Assembly (NCBI RefSeq): GCF_001262635.1
Contig: NZ_JXYH01000009.1
Coordinates: forward strand, 1-64,000
Reading direction: 5' to 3'
Length of the DNA stretch: 64,000 nucleotides
Origin: Aestuariivita boseongensis
GTDB taxonomy: Bacteria > Pseudomonadota > Alphaproteobacteria > Rhodobacterales > Rhodobacteraceae
Each line of letters begins with the position of its first letter. Position 1 is the stretch's first letter. This document shows, piece after piece, positions 10,694 through 19,929 of the stretch. Under the pieces are notes generated by a model. It was not told the DNA's origin. It was given only the letters and a program-made list of their open reading frames with translations, and ran no database searches. The position numbers and the translations under genes were made by a program.

Positions 10694-11730
10694 GACTGCC
10701 CCTCAGGCAAAAGGGCATAGGCGCGCTGAATGGGCAGAAGCGTCACGATCCGACCAGGATCTCGCAACCGACCGGCCGCTTCGCCCGCCGCATCGCCGGT
10801 GCCAAAGAAGATATCGGCCCGTTGCGCCCCTTTGATCGCCGAACCGGTATCCTGCGCGATCATCAGCCGCCGCATCGGGCCTTCCCCATCCTTCTCAATC
10901 CAGACCGGAGCGCCCAGCGGATGATAGGCCGGATCCACCGCAATCGACCGCAGCGCGGTGATCGACCGGTTCATCGCACCCAGCGGCCCCCGGTCTGCGG
11001 GCACGCGGCTGACCTCCCGGAAAAAGACATAGGAATCGTTGTGAAGCAGCAGCTCTTCCCCCGCTTCGGGGTTTCGCCGCACCCAATTCTGGATGACCTG
11101 AGCACTGACCTGATGCGGCTGATAAATCCCGCGCCGCACCAGTTCGACGCCAATAGACCGGTATTCATGCCCGTTCGCGCCACCATATCCGACGCGTAGA
11201 TACCGCCCATCCGGCAACCTGATCCGCCCCGATCCCTGGATCTGGAGGAAAAACAGCTCGACCGGATCATCGACCCAGGCGATTTCCAATCCACGATTAT
11301 CCATCACGCCGCTGGTCAGAATATCACGGCGCGTCAGCCAGGGGTTGGACACACGCGCCTCGGGCGGCATTTTGTACAGCGGAAACCGGAAGCGGGATGT
11401 CGGATAACGGGAGCCATTCAGTTCCGGTTCAAAATACCCCGTGAACAGCATGTCATCGCCATCCTCGATCAGCACAGGCCGAAAGAACAATTCAAAGAAC
11501 GCCCGCGCGTTTTCAGGTTTCTCGTTCTGCGCCAAGGCGCACAGCGATTGCCAATCGGGATCATCCAGATCCATGCAGGTATTCAGAAAAACAGACAAGG
11601 CGGCAGAATGATCATCCGCCGCCCAGCCGTCCAGATCGTCAAAGGACAGAATAGAATAGGTGGTTTCCGCCCGAGCGTCAGACGTGGCCATGCAGACCAC
11701 ACACAAGATCGCCCAAAGCGTCCGGATCAT
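10690..11730 (-). CDS. mltA: MltA, membrane-bound lytic murein transglycosylase A
   Basis: Cleaves the glycan strands of peptidoglycan with formation of 1,6-anhydro ends. The 346-residue protein starts with a signal peptide (hydrophobic IRTLWAILCVVCMA, likely cut after DARA), has the MltA domain in the middle and ends with the 3D domain, whose AQDTGSAIKG segment contains the catalytic aspartate and lies near residue 292. There is no obvious lipobox at the cut site, so it may be soluble in the periplasm. It overlaps both the upstream Tim44-like gene and the downstream Smr gene by four bases. Confidence 0.93.
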   Translation of the reverse strand: MIRTLWAILCVVCMATSDARAETTYSILSFDDLDGWAADDHSAALSVFLNTCMDLDDPDWQSLCALAQNEKPENARAFFELFFRPVLIEDGDDMLFTGYFEPELNGSRYPTSRFRFPLYKMPPEARVSNPWLTRRDILTSGVMDNRGLEIAWVDDPVELFFLQIQGSGRIRLPDGRYLRVGYGGANGHEYRSIGVELVRRGIYQPHQVSAQVIQNWVRRNPEAGEELLLHNDSYVFFREVSRVPADRGPLGAMNRSITALRSIAVDPAYHPLGAPVWIEKDGEGPMRRLMIAQDTGSAIKGAQRADIFFGTGDAAGEAAGRLRDPGRIVTLLPIQRAYALLPEGQS

Positions 11731-12383
11731 GCGTCCGTGGCAACAAGCAACCAGTTCGGATCATCGGTGCCCATCTTCCGGGCAAAGACCCAGGTGTCTT
11801 TCTGGCGTTTGACAGCTTTGGGATCTCCCTCCACGATCTCGCCTTCGGCATTGCGCACCACCGACGTCAGTTCCGACACAAAGCGCATGGTAATCTGCGC
11901 TTCGGCCGTATCCTGATCATAGTCGACATTTTCGACGCGGACTTCGCGCACACCGATAAATTCGGCCTCGATTGTCAGGCCCTGATCTTCACGGGCGGCC
12001 ACGACCTCGACAAAGGTTTCAAAGACGTCTTCGGCGATGAAGGGCTGAATCTCATTCAGCTCCCCGCGTTCGAAACCCATCACGATCATTTCATAAGCAC
12101 CGCGCGAGCCCTGCACGAAATCCGCCACGGAAAACGACGGCTCGACCCGCTTCATTTCGGCAAGCGCTTCGGCAGACGCGCTGTCCTCTTCGACGTAATC
12201 CACGATATCGCGGTCCGGCCCGCCTTCGATCACCTCGAAGTCAGGGCGCGGCGCGGCAGAAGACTGGCGCGGCACGGGCGGCTTTTCGAACCCTTCACGG
12301 GTGCCCAACACGCTTCTCAGGCGCAAAATCAGGAAAATTGCGATACCGGCCAGCACAAGAAGCTGGATCAAAGGCGAATTCAT
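11727..12383 (-). CDS. Tim44/TimA-family membrane-anchored protein
   Basis: A 218-residue protein with one N-terminal membrane helix (residues about 5-22), a linker rich in acidic residues and proline, and a C-terminal Tim44-like domain (from about residue 85, with YEMIVMGFERGELN and the later VRNAEGEIVEGDPKAV). In alphaproteobacteria such proteins resemble the mitochondrial Tim44 import factor and sit at the inner membrane; their bacterial role is not settled. It is the first gene of the leftward Tim44-mltA-smr operon and divergent from fxsA-secB, which places a protein-export chaperone opposite it. Confidence 0.85.
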   Translation of the reverse strand: MNSPLIQLLVLAGIAIFLILRLRSVLGTREGFEKPPVPRQSSAAPRPDFEVIEGGPDRDIVDYVEEDSASAEALAEMKRVEPSFSVADFVQGSRGAYEMIVMGFERGELNEIQPFIAEDVFETFVEVVAAREDQGLTIEAEFIGVREVRVENVDYDQDTAEAQITMRFVSELTSVVRNAEGEIVEGDPKAVKRQKDTWVFARKMGTDDPNWLLVATDA

Positions 12384-12491
12384 TCAGAACCTCTTTTCAG
12401 GCAAGGGGCTTTGTAAGGCCATCGTTGGCTCTTATGTAGGGGGCAGGTAGGCATAAGTCTACCGCCCGACGGTAAAGGAGTCCGTGGCTTT

Positions 12492-12980
12492 ATGTATCTT
12501 TTTCTGGCCTTTTTGCTGGTTCCGCTGATCGAGATTGCCCTGTTCATTCAAATTGGCGGCGCAATTGGTCTTTGGCCAACGCTGGCCATCGTGATCCTGA
12601 CGGCCATTTTGGGGACGTGGCTGGTGCGCACGCAGGGGCTTATGGCCATGGGTCATCTGCGAAGTTCGTTTTCCGAACTGCGTGATCCATCCGAACCGCT
12701 GGCCCATGGGGCAATGATCCTGATTGCCGGCGCGTTGCTTTTGACACCCGGGTTTTTCACGGATGCCATCGGCTTTTTGCTGCTGACCCCACCTGTGCGC
12801 TTGGCGGTTTACCGCTATGTCCGGGCACGGGTGGATGTCCAGCATTTCGAAATGGGCCCCGGCCCGCAATACCCGCCGGGCCGCGATGACATCATCGAAG
12901 GCGAGTTCGAAGAGGTCAAACCCCGCGATCCCAACGCGGGTCCCTCCGGCTGGACGCAACAGAATATCGGCAAGGATTGA
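12492..12980 (+). CDS. fxsA: FxsA family cytoplasmic-membrane protein
   Basis: A 162-residue inner-membrane protein with three to four hydrophobic segments (residues about 2-20, 28-45, 72-100) and a charged C-terminal tail. The LVPLIEIALFI start and GTWLVRTQG loop are typical of FxsA, known in E. coli for altering phage T7 exclusion. The exact role is unclear. AAAGGAG lies upstream of the ATG. secB follows 55 bases downstream on the same strand. Confidence 0.9.
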   Translation: MYLFLAFLLVPLIEIALFIQIGGAIGLWPTLAIVILTAILGTWLVRTQGLMAMGHLRSSFSELRDPSEPLAHGAMILIAGALLLTPGFFTDAIGFLLLTPPVRLAVYRYVRARVDVQHFEMGPGPQYPPGRDDIIEGEFEEVKPRDPNAGPSGWTQQNIGKD

Positions 12981-13035
12981 GGACCGCGGCGCAAGCTGGT
13001 ACAGCACCGCCAACCCGATCTTCAAGGAGACAGTG

Positions 13036-13548
13036 ATGACCGATCAAGACGCAGGTGCCGCAGCACCGCAACAGCAACTTATTCAGCCGCAGATGAAGGT
13101 TCTGGGCCAGTTCATTCGCGACCTGTCCTTCGAAAACATCATGGCGCAAAAAGGTATCTCGGGCGAGGTGCAGCCGGATGTAAGCGTCCACGTCAATCTG
13201 GATGCCAAGAAGCGGCCGACTGAGCATCAGTACGAAGTGTCGATCAAGCTGAACATCACTTCGAAAACCAAAGCCGGCGGCGAAGAGATGTTCCTGATCG
13301 AACTGGAATACACGGGCATCTTCCATATCGAAGGCGTGCCCGAAGCGCAGATGCATCCCTTCCTTCTGATCGAATGCCCGCGCATGCTGTTCCCGTTCCT
13401 GCGCCGGATCGTGAGCGACGTGACGCGCGACGGCGGATACCCGGCGCTGAACCTGGAAAACATCGATTTCGTTTCGATCTATCGCAACGAAATCGCGCGC
13501 CAGCAGGCCGCGCAACAAGCCACGCAAAACGGCAAGACAGACGCCTGA
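13036..13548 (+). CDS. secB: SecB protein-export chaperone
   Basis: Tetrameric cytoplasmic chaperone that keeps preproteins unfolded and hands them to SecA. The 170-residue protein shows FIRDLSFENIMAQ near residue 27 and the typical HPFLLIECPRMLFPF segment near residue 110. The ATG at 13036 follows AAGGAGA; the frame is open further upstream inside fxsA, but those codons are a shadow of fxsA. The C-terminal tail is glutamine- and alanine-rich. Confidence 0.96.
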   Translation: MTDQDAGAAAPQQQLIQPQMKVLGQFIRDLSFENIMAQKGISGEVQPDVSVHVNLDAKKRPTEHQYEVSIKLNITSKTKAGGEEMFLIELEYTGIFHIEGVPEAQMHPFLLIECPRMLFPFLRRIVSDVTRDGGYPALNLENIDFVSIYRNEIARQQAAQQATQNGKTDA

Positions 13549-13555
13549 TTTAAAG

Positions 13556-13588
13556 ATGCGCGCCTTGGGTCAGGCCCGGGGCGCGCGC
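13556..13588. terminator. Hairpin between convergent secB and dnaQ
   Basis: ATGCGCGCC and GGCGCGCAT form a perfect 9-base-pair stem with a 15-base loop in the 46-base space between convergent stops. No clear T run follows on either strand, so a transcription block in both directions is plausible but not proven. Confidence 0.45.
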
Positions 13589-13594
13589 ATGTGG

Positions 13595-14284
13595 TCAGCC
13601 GCCACGCGACCAAAGCGCGGCATCCCCCAGTTCTTCGACAAAGGCGCGATGCGCTGCTTCTTCCTCTGCCGTGATGCGGGGCGGCAAAGGTGTTTGCCGT
13701 GGGCGCGGTCGCCAGACCTCTTCCGCGCCGGTGCTGGTGTCGGCGGTTGAACGCGCCAATCCGAAATCCGGCTGACGGCCGCCGATCAGCTCAAGATACA
13801 CTTCGGCCAGGATTTCACTGTCCAGAAGCGCGCCGTGCAGCGTTCGGGCCGAGTTATCGATAGCAAAGCGCCGGCACAGCGCATCCAAAGACGCTGGCGA
13901 TCCCGGAAATTTCTGCCGCGCAATCATCAGCGTGTCGATCGCCCGGTCGAACGGCAATTGGGGCAACCCGATCCAGCCCAGTTCGGCATTCAGGAATTTC
14001 ATGTCGAAGGCAGCGTTGTGGATCACCAGTTTGGCATCGCCAACGAATTCCAGGAACGCATGACCGATCTCGGCGAATTTCGGCTTGTCGCGCAAAAAAT
14101 CATCGCCCAGCCCGTGCACCTCGAACGCTTCCTGGGGCATGGCGCGTTCGGGGTTGATATATTGATGATAGGTCCGGCCGGTCGCGACGTGATTGTAAAG
14201 CTCGACCGCGCCGATCTCGACAATCCGGTCACCTGTTTCCGGGTCGAACCCCGTGGTTTCGGTATCAAGAACGATTTCACGCAT
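13595..14284 (-). CDS. dnaQ: DNA polymerase III epsilon subunit (proofreading exonuclease)
   Basis: 3'-5' exonuclease that proofreads for the replicative polymerase. The 229-residue protein starts [14 protein letters not shown], giving the metal-binding Asp7 and Glu9 of motif Exo [11 protein letters not shown] near residue 98 is Exo II, and the Exo III region [12 protein letters not shown] is near 150. The ATG at 14284 overlaps the coaE stop by eight bases; an extension to 14341 would lie inside coaE and has no family similarity. The tail after residue 180 is the low-complexity region that contacts the polymerase. Confidence 0.95.
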   Translation of the reverse strand: MREIVLDTETTGFDPETGDRIVEIGAVELYNHVATGRTYHQYINPERAMPQEAFEVHGLGDDFLRDKPKFAEIGHAFLEFVGDAKLVIHNAAFDMKFLNAELGWIGLPQLPFDRAIDTLMIARQKFPGSPASLDALCRRFAIDNSARTLHGALLDSEILAEVYLELIGGRQPDFGLARSTADTSTGAEEVWRPRPRQTPLPPRITAEEEAAHRAFVEELGDAALWSRGG

Positions 14285-14867
14285 CTGCCTGCCCTCGGAT
14301 CTGCCTGACCACAGACTGCACCTGGGCGCGTGCGTGTTCAACCGTATCGGTGACGATCACATGATCGGCCCGTTTACGTTTTTCGTCATCGGGCATCTGC
14401 TTGGCGCGGATCTGTTCGAACTGCGCCTCGGTCATCGTTCCGCGTTCGAGAACGCGGGCTTTCTGAACATTCTCGGGGGCAGAGACAACGACAGTCACAT
14501 CCATCGTCGCGTCACCGCCTGTTTCAAACAGAAGCGGGATGTCGAACACCAGAATATCGGCAGTGCTTTGCGCCACGAAAAGCGCGCGGTCCTGGCCGAC
14601 CAGTGGATGCACGATCTGTTCGATCTGACGCAATGCGTCGGGCTTTTCAGCAATGATCGTCTTCAACACGTCCCGCGAAACGGCCCCGTCCACGATTGCT
14701 TCGGGAAACACCGCGCGCATCGGCTCCACCGCTGCGCCGCCTTTGGAATACAGCCGATGCACAGCCGCATCGGCATCCCACAGATCGCACCCTTCCTCGA
14801 CAAACATGGTCGCGGTCGTGCTTTTGCCCATCCCGATGGAGCCGGTCAGCCCAAGCTTCACAGTCAT
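14277..14867 (-). CDS. coaE: Dephospho-CoA kinase
   Basis: Last step of coenzyme A synthesis: phosphorylation of the 3'-hydroxyl of dephospho-CoA. The 196-residue protein has the P-loop GSIGMGKST near residues 9-17, the [10 protein letters not shown] substrate segment near residue 33 and [11 protein letters not shown] near 108. It overlaps aroE upstream by four bases (ATGA) and dnaQ downstream by eight, so the block aroE-coaE-dnaQ is tightly coupled. Confidence 0.96.
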   Translation of the reverse strand: MTVKLGLTGSIGMGKSTTATMFVEEGCDLWDADAAVHRLYSKGGAAVEPMRAVFPEAIVDGAVSRDVLKTIIAEKPDALRQIEQIVHPLVGQDRALFVAQSTADILVFDIPLLFETGGDATMDVTVVVSAPENVQKARVLERGTMTEAQFEQIRAKQMPDDEKRKRADHVIVTDTVEHARAQVQSVVRQIRGQADA

Positions 14868-15697
14868 CTCAGCGCCGCGGCCCGCGTACCCGTATCCACT
14901 TCGGGCCGTTGTCCGAACCAGCGCTCAAAGCAAGGCACCGCCTGATGCAGCAACATGCCCAAGCCATCCAAGGTGATGCAGCCCGCATCTTCAGCTTCGC
15001 GCAGAAGGCGGGTTTGCAGCGGTTCATAGACCAGATCGGTGACAACAGTACCCTTCTGCAACCCATCCAGCGGTACGCGCATTTCGGGTTTGCCGGTCAT
15101 GCCAAGCGATGTTGTGTTCACGACCAAAGCTGCTTCTTCCAGGATGTTCCCCGCTTGCACCCAATCCACGACGGACACGCGCTTTCCGAAGTCTTCCTTC
15201 AGCTTATCTGCCCGGACGCGGGTGCGATTGGTAATCACAATCTCAGGAACGCCAGCATCTGCCAGCGCCGCGACAACCGCACGTGCTGCACCGCCCGCTC
15301 CAAAAACAACTGCTTTTCCCTGAGAGGCCTTCCAGGTCGGCGCACCCTGCCGCAGATTTTCGATAAAGCCGTACCCATCGGTGTTATCCGCCATGATCCG
15401 CCCGTCGCGCCGAAAGATCAGCGTATTGGCCGCGCCGATGAGCGTGGCGCGATCCGTAATCTGATCGGCCAGCGCCATCACCTTTTCCTTGTATGGAATG
15501 GTGATGTTGCATCCGACAAAGCCCATGGTTGGCATTATCCGGATCACACGCTCCAGATCCTCGGGTGCGATATCCATTGGGATATAGTGACCGCGCAAGC
15601 CGTACACGCTCAGCCAGTAATTGTGCAGTTTCGGGGAACGTGAATGCGCAATCGGCGATCCGATCACCGCCGCCAGCGGTATTTTCTCATCACTCAT
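14864..15697 (-). CDS. aroE: Shikimate 5-dehydrogenase
   Basis: NADPH-dependent reduction of 3-dehydroshikimate in the aromatic amino acid pathway. In this 277-residue protein the substrate-binding [13 protein letters not shown] is at residues 14-26, the catalytic lysine is in [11 protein letters not shown] (about residue 69), and the NADP-binding [10 protein letters not shown] is near 132. Overlaps of four bases with maf upstream and coaE downstream show one operon. Confidence 0.96.
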   Translation of the reverse strand: MSDEKIPLAAVIGSPIAHSRSPKLHNYWLSVYGLRGHYIPMDIAPEDLERVIRIMPTMGFVGCNITIPYKEKVMALADQITDRATLIGAANTLIFRRDGRIMADNTDGYGFIENLRQGAPTWKASQGKAVVFGAGGAARAVVAALADAGVPEIVITNRTRVRADKLKEDFGKRVSVVDWVQAGNILEEAALVVNTTSLGMTGKPEMRVPLDGLQKGTVVTDLVYEPLQTRLLREAEDAGCITLDGLGMLLHQAVPCFERWFGQRPEVDTGTRAAALR

Positions 15698-16290
15698 CGT
15701 GGCAGCACCCCCCGTAACGTCAGATATGCCAAAAGCTCCAGCAGGGGCATACCCAAAACGTTAAAATAGTCGCCGTCAATCCGGGTAAAGAGGCGGACGC
15801 CCTCTTCCTCAAGCTTATATGCGCCAACGGAATGGCGGATACTGTCCCAGTTGCGGTCGACGTAATCGGCCAGATATTCGTCCGACGCATCGCGCATCAA
15901 CAGCCGAACCTGGCCCACATGACGCCAAACCGGTTTACCATCGTCATAGATCACAGCAGCCGACAACAGCATGTGCCGCTGGCCGCGCATCTCTTTCAGC
16001 TGGGCCAACGCATCTTCGGCCGTTGCGGGTTTCGACAAAAGCCGCCCCTGGAAATCAAGAACCTGATCGCAACCCAGAACCAAACCGCCAACCTTGTCAC
16101 TGACGCGCCGCGCCTTCGCCTCAGCCAAAGCATCGGCGATATCACGGGGGCTGGCATCCTCGGCCAGCAGGGCCGCCTTAATCATTTCTTCATCAACACG
16201 GGCCACAGTGACGTCGAATGCGACACCTGCATTGCGCAACAACTGCGCCCGGATCTCGGAGCCGGAGGCGAGTGTGATGGGGGTGTTCAT
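15694..16290 (-). CDS. maf: Maf-family nucleotide pyrophosphatase
   Basis: A 198-residue Maf protein, a pyrophosphatase for modified nucleotides linked with septum regulation in Bacillus. LASGSEIRAQLLRNAG at residues 6-21 is the family start; the DEEMIK motif and CDQVLDFQG near residue 80 also fit. I chose the ATG at 16290; the frame stays open to 16485, but the extra codons lie in the AT-rich origin region and have no family similarity. The start codon overlaps the first DnaA box, so maf is the left border of the origin. Confidence 0.93.
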   Translation of the reverse strand: MNTPITLASGSEIRAQLLRNAGVAFDVTVARVDEEMIKAALLAEDASPRDIADALAEAKARRVSDKVGGLVLGCDQVLDFQGRLLSKPATAEDALAQLKEMRGQRHMLLSAAVIYDDGKPVWRHVGQVRLLMRDASDEYLADYVDRNWDSIRHSVGAYKLEEEGVRLFTRIDGDYFNVLGMPLLELLAYLTLRGVLPR

Positions 16291-16298
16291 GTGGATAA
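16290..16298 (-). promoter_or_regulatory. DnaA box, perfect
   Basis: TGTGGATAA on the + strand is the complement of the consensus TTATCCACA. It overlaps the first base of the maf start codon. Confidence 0.7.
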
Positions 16299-16471
16299 CC
16301 ATGGGGGTTGGTCTGCATATCGAATGGGCATGATGTGCCGGAAAACATCGCCTCGATGCAAGTCCGCTTTGATGACTGGGACAGATCGTTCGATTTCCTT
16401 TTTTCCTCCAGTTCGGGACGGGATAAATCCGGTGTCGTGGAAAACCCGGTTTGTCACAATATGTCCCAGAT

Positions 16472-16480
16472 TTATCCACT
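16472..16480 (+). promoter_or_regulatory. DnaA box, one mismatch
   Basis: TTATCCACT matches eight of nine consensus positions and lies in the middle of the gene-free stretch. Confidence 0.6.
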
Positions 16481-16603
16481 GACACAAAATTGCCATAATT
16501 CGATTAAGCATTTGATTTATATGTGTAAAAAATCTTTTCCAAAGGCTGTCAGCGAATATGGACACCAGTTATGAACATCGTGGAAAACCCAGTCAAAACC
16601 GTG

Positions 16604-16612
16604 TAATCCACA
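16604..16612 (+). promoter_or_regulatory. DnaA box, one mismatch, beside the AT-rich element
   Basis: TAATCCACA matches eight of nine consensus positions and ends 18 bases before the AT-rich block at 16631-16672, the usual arrangement of a DnaA box next to an unwinding element. Confidence 0.55.
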
Positions 16613-16697
16613 AGCCGGGCACTCCCCAACAAAATCATCATCCTTTCTTTATATCTTTATTTATTATTAAAGAGAGGCTCACCCAGAAGAGAGCCAA

Positions 16698-17147
16698 ATG
16701 ACCGAATTCCTGATCAATGCCTATCCATGGATGAAGTCACTTCACATCGTTTCCGTGATCGCCTGGATGGCTGGCTTGTTCTACTTGCCCCGTCTGTACG
16801 TCTATCACGTAGAAAAGGGCGATGAGATTGCAGGCCTTCCGCCATTGTTCGAGGTGATGGAACGAAGGCTTCTCAGGGCCATCATGAATCCGGCCATGAT
16901 TGGCACATGGATCTTTGGCCTGGCATTAGTCTTTACACCCGGTGTGGTCGATTGGGGTTTGATCTGGCCCTGGACCAAGGCAGCGTCGGTATTGGGCATG
17001 ACATGGTTTCACCATTGGCTGGCTCGTCGGCGCAAGGATTTCATGAATGGTGAAAACACCGTGACCGGCCGCCAGTACCGGATGATGAACGAAGTGCCGA
17101 CGGTTTTGATGCTGGTCATCGTCTTCTCCGTCATCTTCAAATTCTGA
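16698..17147 (+). CDS. hemJ: HemJ, protoporphyrinogen IX oxidase
   Basis: Membrane enzyme that oxidises protoporphyrinogen IX to protoporphyrin IX in heme and bacteriochlorophyll synthesis. The 149-residue protein has four hydrophobic helices; the family signature SLHIVSVIAWMAGLFYLPRL begins at residue 14 and contains the conserved histidine, and WFHHWLARRRKDF near residue 102 is the other conserved block. AGAAGAGAG precedes the ATG. It is the first gene right of the probable origin, 126 bases ahead of rho. Confidence 0.93.
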   Translation: MTEFLINAYPWMKSLHIVSVIAWMAGLFYLPRLYVYHVEKGDEIAGLPPLFEVMERRLLRAIMNPAMIGTWIFGLALVFTPGVVDWGLIWPWTKAASVLGMTWFHHWLARRRKDFMNGENTVTGRQYRMMNEVPTVLMLVIVFSVIFKF

Positions 17148-17152
17148 GAGAT

Positions 17153-17181
17153 TTGACTCCAAGCCCTGCCGCGCGTATCTA
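17153..17181 (+). promoter_or_regulatory. Promoter-like sequence for rho
   Basis: TTGACT at 17153-17158 and TATCTA at 17176-17181 are separated by exactly 17 bases, a good sigma-70-type match, about 90 bases before the rho start and just after the hemJ stop. Confidence 0.55.
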
Positions 17182-17233
17182 GGCGGCAACTGACCCGTCC
17201 GGGTTAAGTGTTTTTCCAAATGACACATCACAC

Positions 17234-17256
17234 CAGCCGCCCATTCCGCGCGGCTG
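17234..17256 (+). promoter_or_regulatory. Stem-loop in the rho leader
   Basis: CAGCCGC (17234-17240) pairs with GCGGCTG (17250-17256) across a nine-base loop, followed by CTTTC and, 17 bases later, the rho start. rho genes are often autoregulated in the leader; this stem is a candidate element. Confidence 0.4.
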
Positions 17257-17273
17257 CTTTCAGGTATCCCGAC

Positions 17274-18542
17274 ATGACTGACAAATTGAACCTGTCCGAT
17301 CTCAAGGCGAAAAGCCCCAAAGACCTTTTGGCCATGGCTGAAGATCTTGAGATCGAAAACGCCTCGACCATGCGCAAGGGCGAGATGATGTTCCAGATCC
17401 TGCGCGAGCGCGCGGACGAGGGATGGGAAGTCTCGGGCGATGGCGTGCTTGAGGTGCTGCAGGATGGCTTCGGCTTCCTCCGCTCACCCGAGGCGAACTA
17501 TCTTCCCGGTCCCGATGACATCTATGTCTCGCCCGAGATGATCCGCCAGCATTCGCTGCGCACTGGCGACACGATTGAAGGCGTGATCAAGGCACCGAAC
17601 GACAACGAACGTTACTTTGCGCTGACCAATGTCACGCAGATCAACTTCGCCGATCCCGAAAAGGCGAAACACAAGATCGCCTTCGACAACCTCACGCCGC
17701 TTTACCCGGATGAGCGTCTGAAGATGGAAATTGAAGATCCGACGATCAAAGACCGCTCTGCCCGCGTGATCGATCTGGTGGCACCAATCGGGAAAGGCCA
17801 GCGGTCGCTGATCGTGGCGCCACCGCGGACGGGTAAAACGGTGATCCTGCAGAACATCGCCCGATCGATCGAAGTGAACCACCCGGAATGTTACCTGATC
17901 GTTCTGCTGATCGACGAACGCCCGGAAGAGGTGACAGACATGCAGCGTTCGGTGAAAGGGGAGGTGATTTCATCCACCTTCGACGAACCGGCCACACGTC
18001 ACGTGGCGGTGTCGGAAATGGTGATCGAAAAAGCCAAGCGTCTGGTCGAGCATAAACGAGATGTTGTTATCCTTCTCGATTCGATCACAAGACTTGGTAG
18101 GGCTTTTAACACCGTTGTCCCGTCTTCGGGTAAGGTTCTGACTGGTGGTGTGGATGCGAACGCGCTGCAACGGCCCAAGCGGTTCTTTGGCGCAGCTCGG
18201 AATATCGAAGAGGGCGGATCGCTCACCATCATCGCCACAGCGCTGATAGACACGGGCAGCCGGATGGACGAGGTGATCTTCGAAGAATTCAAAGGCACCG
18301 GTAACTCGGAAATCGTTCTGGATCGCAAGATCGCCGACAAGCGCGTCTTCCCGGCCATCGACATTCTGAAATCCGGCACGCGGAAGGAAGATCTGTTGGT
18401 CGACAAAGTTGATCTGCAGAAAACCTTCGTTCTGCGGCGGATCCTCAATCCGATGGGCACCACCGACGCGATCGAGTTCCTGTTGTCGAAGTTGAAGCAG
18501 ACCAAGACAAACTCGGAATTCTTCGACTCGATGAATACCTAA
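17274..18542 (+). CDS. rho: Transcription termination factor Rho
   Basis: Hexameric RNA-dependent helicase that ends transcription. The 422-residue protein has the N-terminal helix bundle, an RNA-binding cold-shock-like domain ([12 protein letters not shown] near residue 65), Walker A PPRTGKT near 182, Walker [12 protein letters not shown] near 264 and the Q-loop region [11 protein letters not shown] near 285. The ATG at 17274 starts [13 protein letters not shown] as in related proteins; the frame is open to 17208, but the extra codons overlap the leader stem-loop. It has its own promoter-like sequence and terminator. Confidence 0.97.
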   Translation: MTDKLNLSDLKAKSPKDLLAMAEDLEIENASTMRKGEMMFQILRERADEGWEVSGDGVLEVLQDGFGFLRSPEANYLPGPDDIYVSPEMIRQHSLRTGDTIEGVIKAPNDNERYFALTNVTQINFADPEKAKHKIAFDNLTPLYPDERLKMEIEDPTIKDRSARVIDLVAPIGKGQRSLIVAPPRTGKTVILQNIARSIEVNHPECYLIVLLIDERPEEVTDMQRSVKGEVISSTFDEPATRHVAVSEMVIEKAKRLVEHKRDVVILLDSITRLGRAFNTVVPSSGKVLTGGVDANALQRPKRFFGAARNIEEGGSLTIIATALIDTGSRMDEVIFEEFKGTGNSEIVLDRKIADKRVFPAIDILKSGTRKEDLLVDKVDLQKTFVLRRILNPMGTTDAIEFLLSKLKQTKTNSEFFDSMNT

Positions 18543-18552
18543 GGGTTTGTAT

Positions 18553-18577
18553 CCCGGCTGATGTGCCGGGGTCTTTT
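18553..18577 (+). terminator. Rho-independent-type terminator after rho
   Basis: CCCGGC (18553-18558) and GCCGGG (18565-18570) form a six-pair stem with loop TGATGT, followed by GTCTTTT. It lies ten bases after the rho stop codon. Confidence 0.6.
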
Positions 18578-18591
18578 GCAAAACGATCAGG

Positions 18592-18612
18592 GCCCCGGAT
18601 CACGTCCGGGGC
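18592..18612. other. Second GC-rich hairpin between rho and mnmE
   Basis: GCCCCGGA and TCCGGGGC pair perfectly over eight bases around the loop TCACG, 14 bases after the rho terminator and 30 bases before mnmE. No T run follows, so it may act in the mnmE leader or be an extragenic palindrome. Confidence 0.5.
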
Positions 18613-18642
18613 GCATGCGTTTTCATCAGGGGTACACAAGCG

Positions 18643-19926
18643 ATGGACACGATTTTCGCACTGGCCACGGCGCAGGGAAAAGCCGGGGTTGCGGTTATCC
18701 GCATCTCGGGTCCTCTGGCGCACGGAGCAGCGCGTGCCCTGGGCGCCAATCTGCCTGCCGCCCGCGCCACGCGTGTGTCTGTCCTGCGCGACAGGGAAGG
18801 GGACGTTCTGGATCACGCGCTGATCCTCCGTTTCGATGCGCCGGCCAGCTTCACAGGAGAAGACGTGGTCGAGCTGCATCTGCATGGCAGCACCGCCATT
18901 ACATCAGCCGTTCTTTCAGTGTTGGGCGAACAAGAGGGTCTTCGCCTGGCTGAGCCGGGTGAGTTCACGCGCCGTGCGTTGGAAAATGGCCGCCTGGATC
19001 TGGCGCAGGTGGAGGGGCTTGCGGATCTGATCGATGCAGAAACCGAAGCGCAAAGGCGGCAAGCCCAAAAAATCTTTGCCGGTGCCTTTGGCGGTCTTGC
19101 CGAACGCTGGCGCAAGGACTTGATCCGCGCGGCCGCTCTGATCGAAGCGACCATCGATTTCGCAGACGAAGAAGTGCCGACAGACGTCACACCTGAAGTG
19201 AACAAGCTGCTTTCCGGAGTGATGGCGGAGCTGTCGGAACAAACCACTGGCGTTGCGATGGCGGAGCGTATTCGCGAAGGGTTCGAAGTGGCGATTGTTG
19301 GCCCTCCAAACGTCGGAAAATCTACTCTTCTCAATTACTTAGCTGGTCGTGACGCGGCGATAACCTCGGAATATGCCGGGACGACACGGGATATCATCGA
19401 AGTGCGCATGGATCTTGCGGGTTTGCCTGTCACTCTCCTGGATACAGCCGGATTGCGGGAAACGGATGACGTGGTTGAGGGTATTGGTATCGACCGAGCC
19501 TTGCGCCGCGCGCGGGATGCTGACCTGCGCGTGTTCCTGACCGAGGATGGGGCGCTGCCATTACAGCCATTGGCTGATGATATCGTTCTGCGCCCAAAAG
19601 CGGACCAGCTGGCCGATGAGCCTAATGCCGTTTCGGGTTTGACGGGGCAGGGCGTGGCCAATCTTGTGAAACGGATTTCGGACGTCTTGCAGACACGGTC
19701 GCAATCCGCGGGCCTTGCAACCCGGCAACGCCACAAGGATGCGATGGAAAAAGCCCTGGCAAGCCTTGCGGCAGCCCAAGACCAACTGTCCCTTGGTCCC
19801 GATCACTATGATATAGCGGCGGAAGAACTGAGAACGGCGATTCGTGCCCTTGAATCCCTGGTGGGTCGGATTGATGCGGAAAACCTTCTGGACGAGATCT
19901 TTGCCAGTTTTTGCTTGGGAAAATGA
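18643..19926 (+). CDS. mnmE: MnmE, tRNA modification GTPase
   Basis: With MnmG it adds the carboxymethylaminomethyl group to U34 of certain tRNAs. The 427-residue protein has the N-terminal formyl-tetrahydrofolate-binding domain, a helical domain, and a G domain inserted from about residue 215 (G1 [10 protein letters not shown]3 [10 protein letters not shown] near 268). The C-terminus CLGK carries the conserved C-x-G-K motif. mnmG starts four bases after the stop and contains a parS site. Confidence 0.96.
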   Translation: MDTIFALATAQGKAGVAVIRISGPLAHGAARALGANLPAARATRVSVLRDREGDVLDHALILRFDAPASFTGEDVVELHLHGSTAITSAVLSVLGEQEGLRLAEPGEFTRRALENGRLDLAQVEGLADLIDAETEAQRRQAQKIFAGAFGGLAERWRKDLIRAAALIEATIDFADEEVPTDVTPEVNKLLSGVMAELSEQTTGVAMAERIREGFEVAIVGPPNVGKSTLLNYLAGRDAAITSEYAGTTRDIIEVRMDLAGLPVTLLDTAGLRETDDVVEGIGIDRALRRARDADLRVFLTEDGALPLQPLADDIVLRPKADQLADEPNAVSGLTGQGVANLVKRISDVLQTRSQSAGLATRQRHKDAMEKALASLAAAQDQLSLGPDHYDIAAEELRTAIRALESLVGRIDAENLLDEIFASFCLGK

Positions 19927-19929
19927 GGA

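Larger units (their letters stand above)
16290..16690. other. Probable chromosomal replication origin (oriC)
   Basis: About 400 bases without a gene between divergent maf and hemJ. It contains one perfect DnaA box (TTATCCACA on the - strand, 16290-16298) and two boxes with one mismatch (TTATCCACT at 16472-16480, TAATCCACA at 16604-16612). An AT-rich stretch at 16631-16672 has only 7 G/C in 42 bases and could be the unwinding element; 16482-16555 is also AT-rich. Genes on both sides point away, and parS, parA and parB lie 3.6-7.8 kb to the right. Alphaproteobacterial origins are known to sit near maf and heme genes. dnaA is not in the window. Function is inferred. Confidence 0.72.

Noticed and set aside
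16417-16425. Further DnaA-like box (ACGGGATAA)
   Set aside because: Only six of nine positions match on the - strand.
16571-16606. Eleven-residue ORF in the probable origin
   Set aside because: No Shine-Dalgarno sequence and no feature of a leader; the region is better explained as origin.
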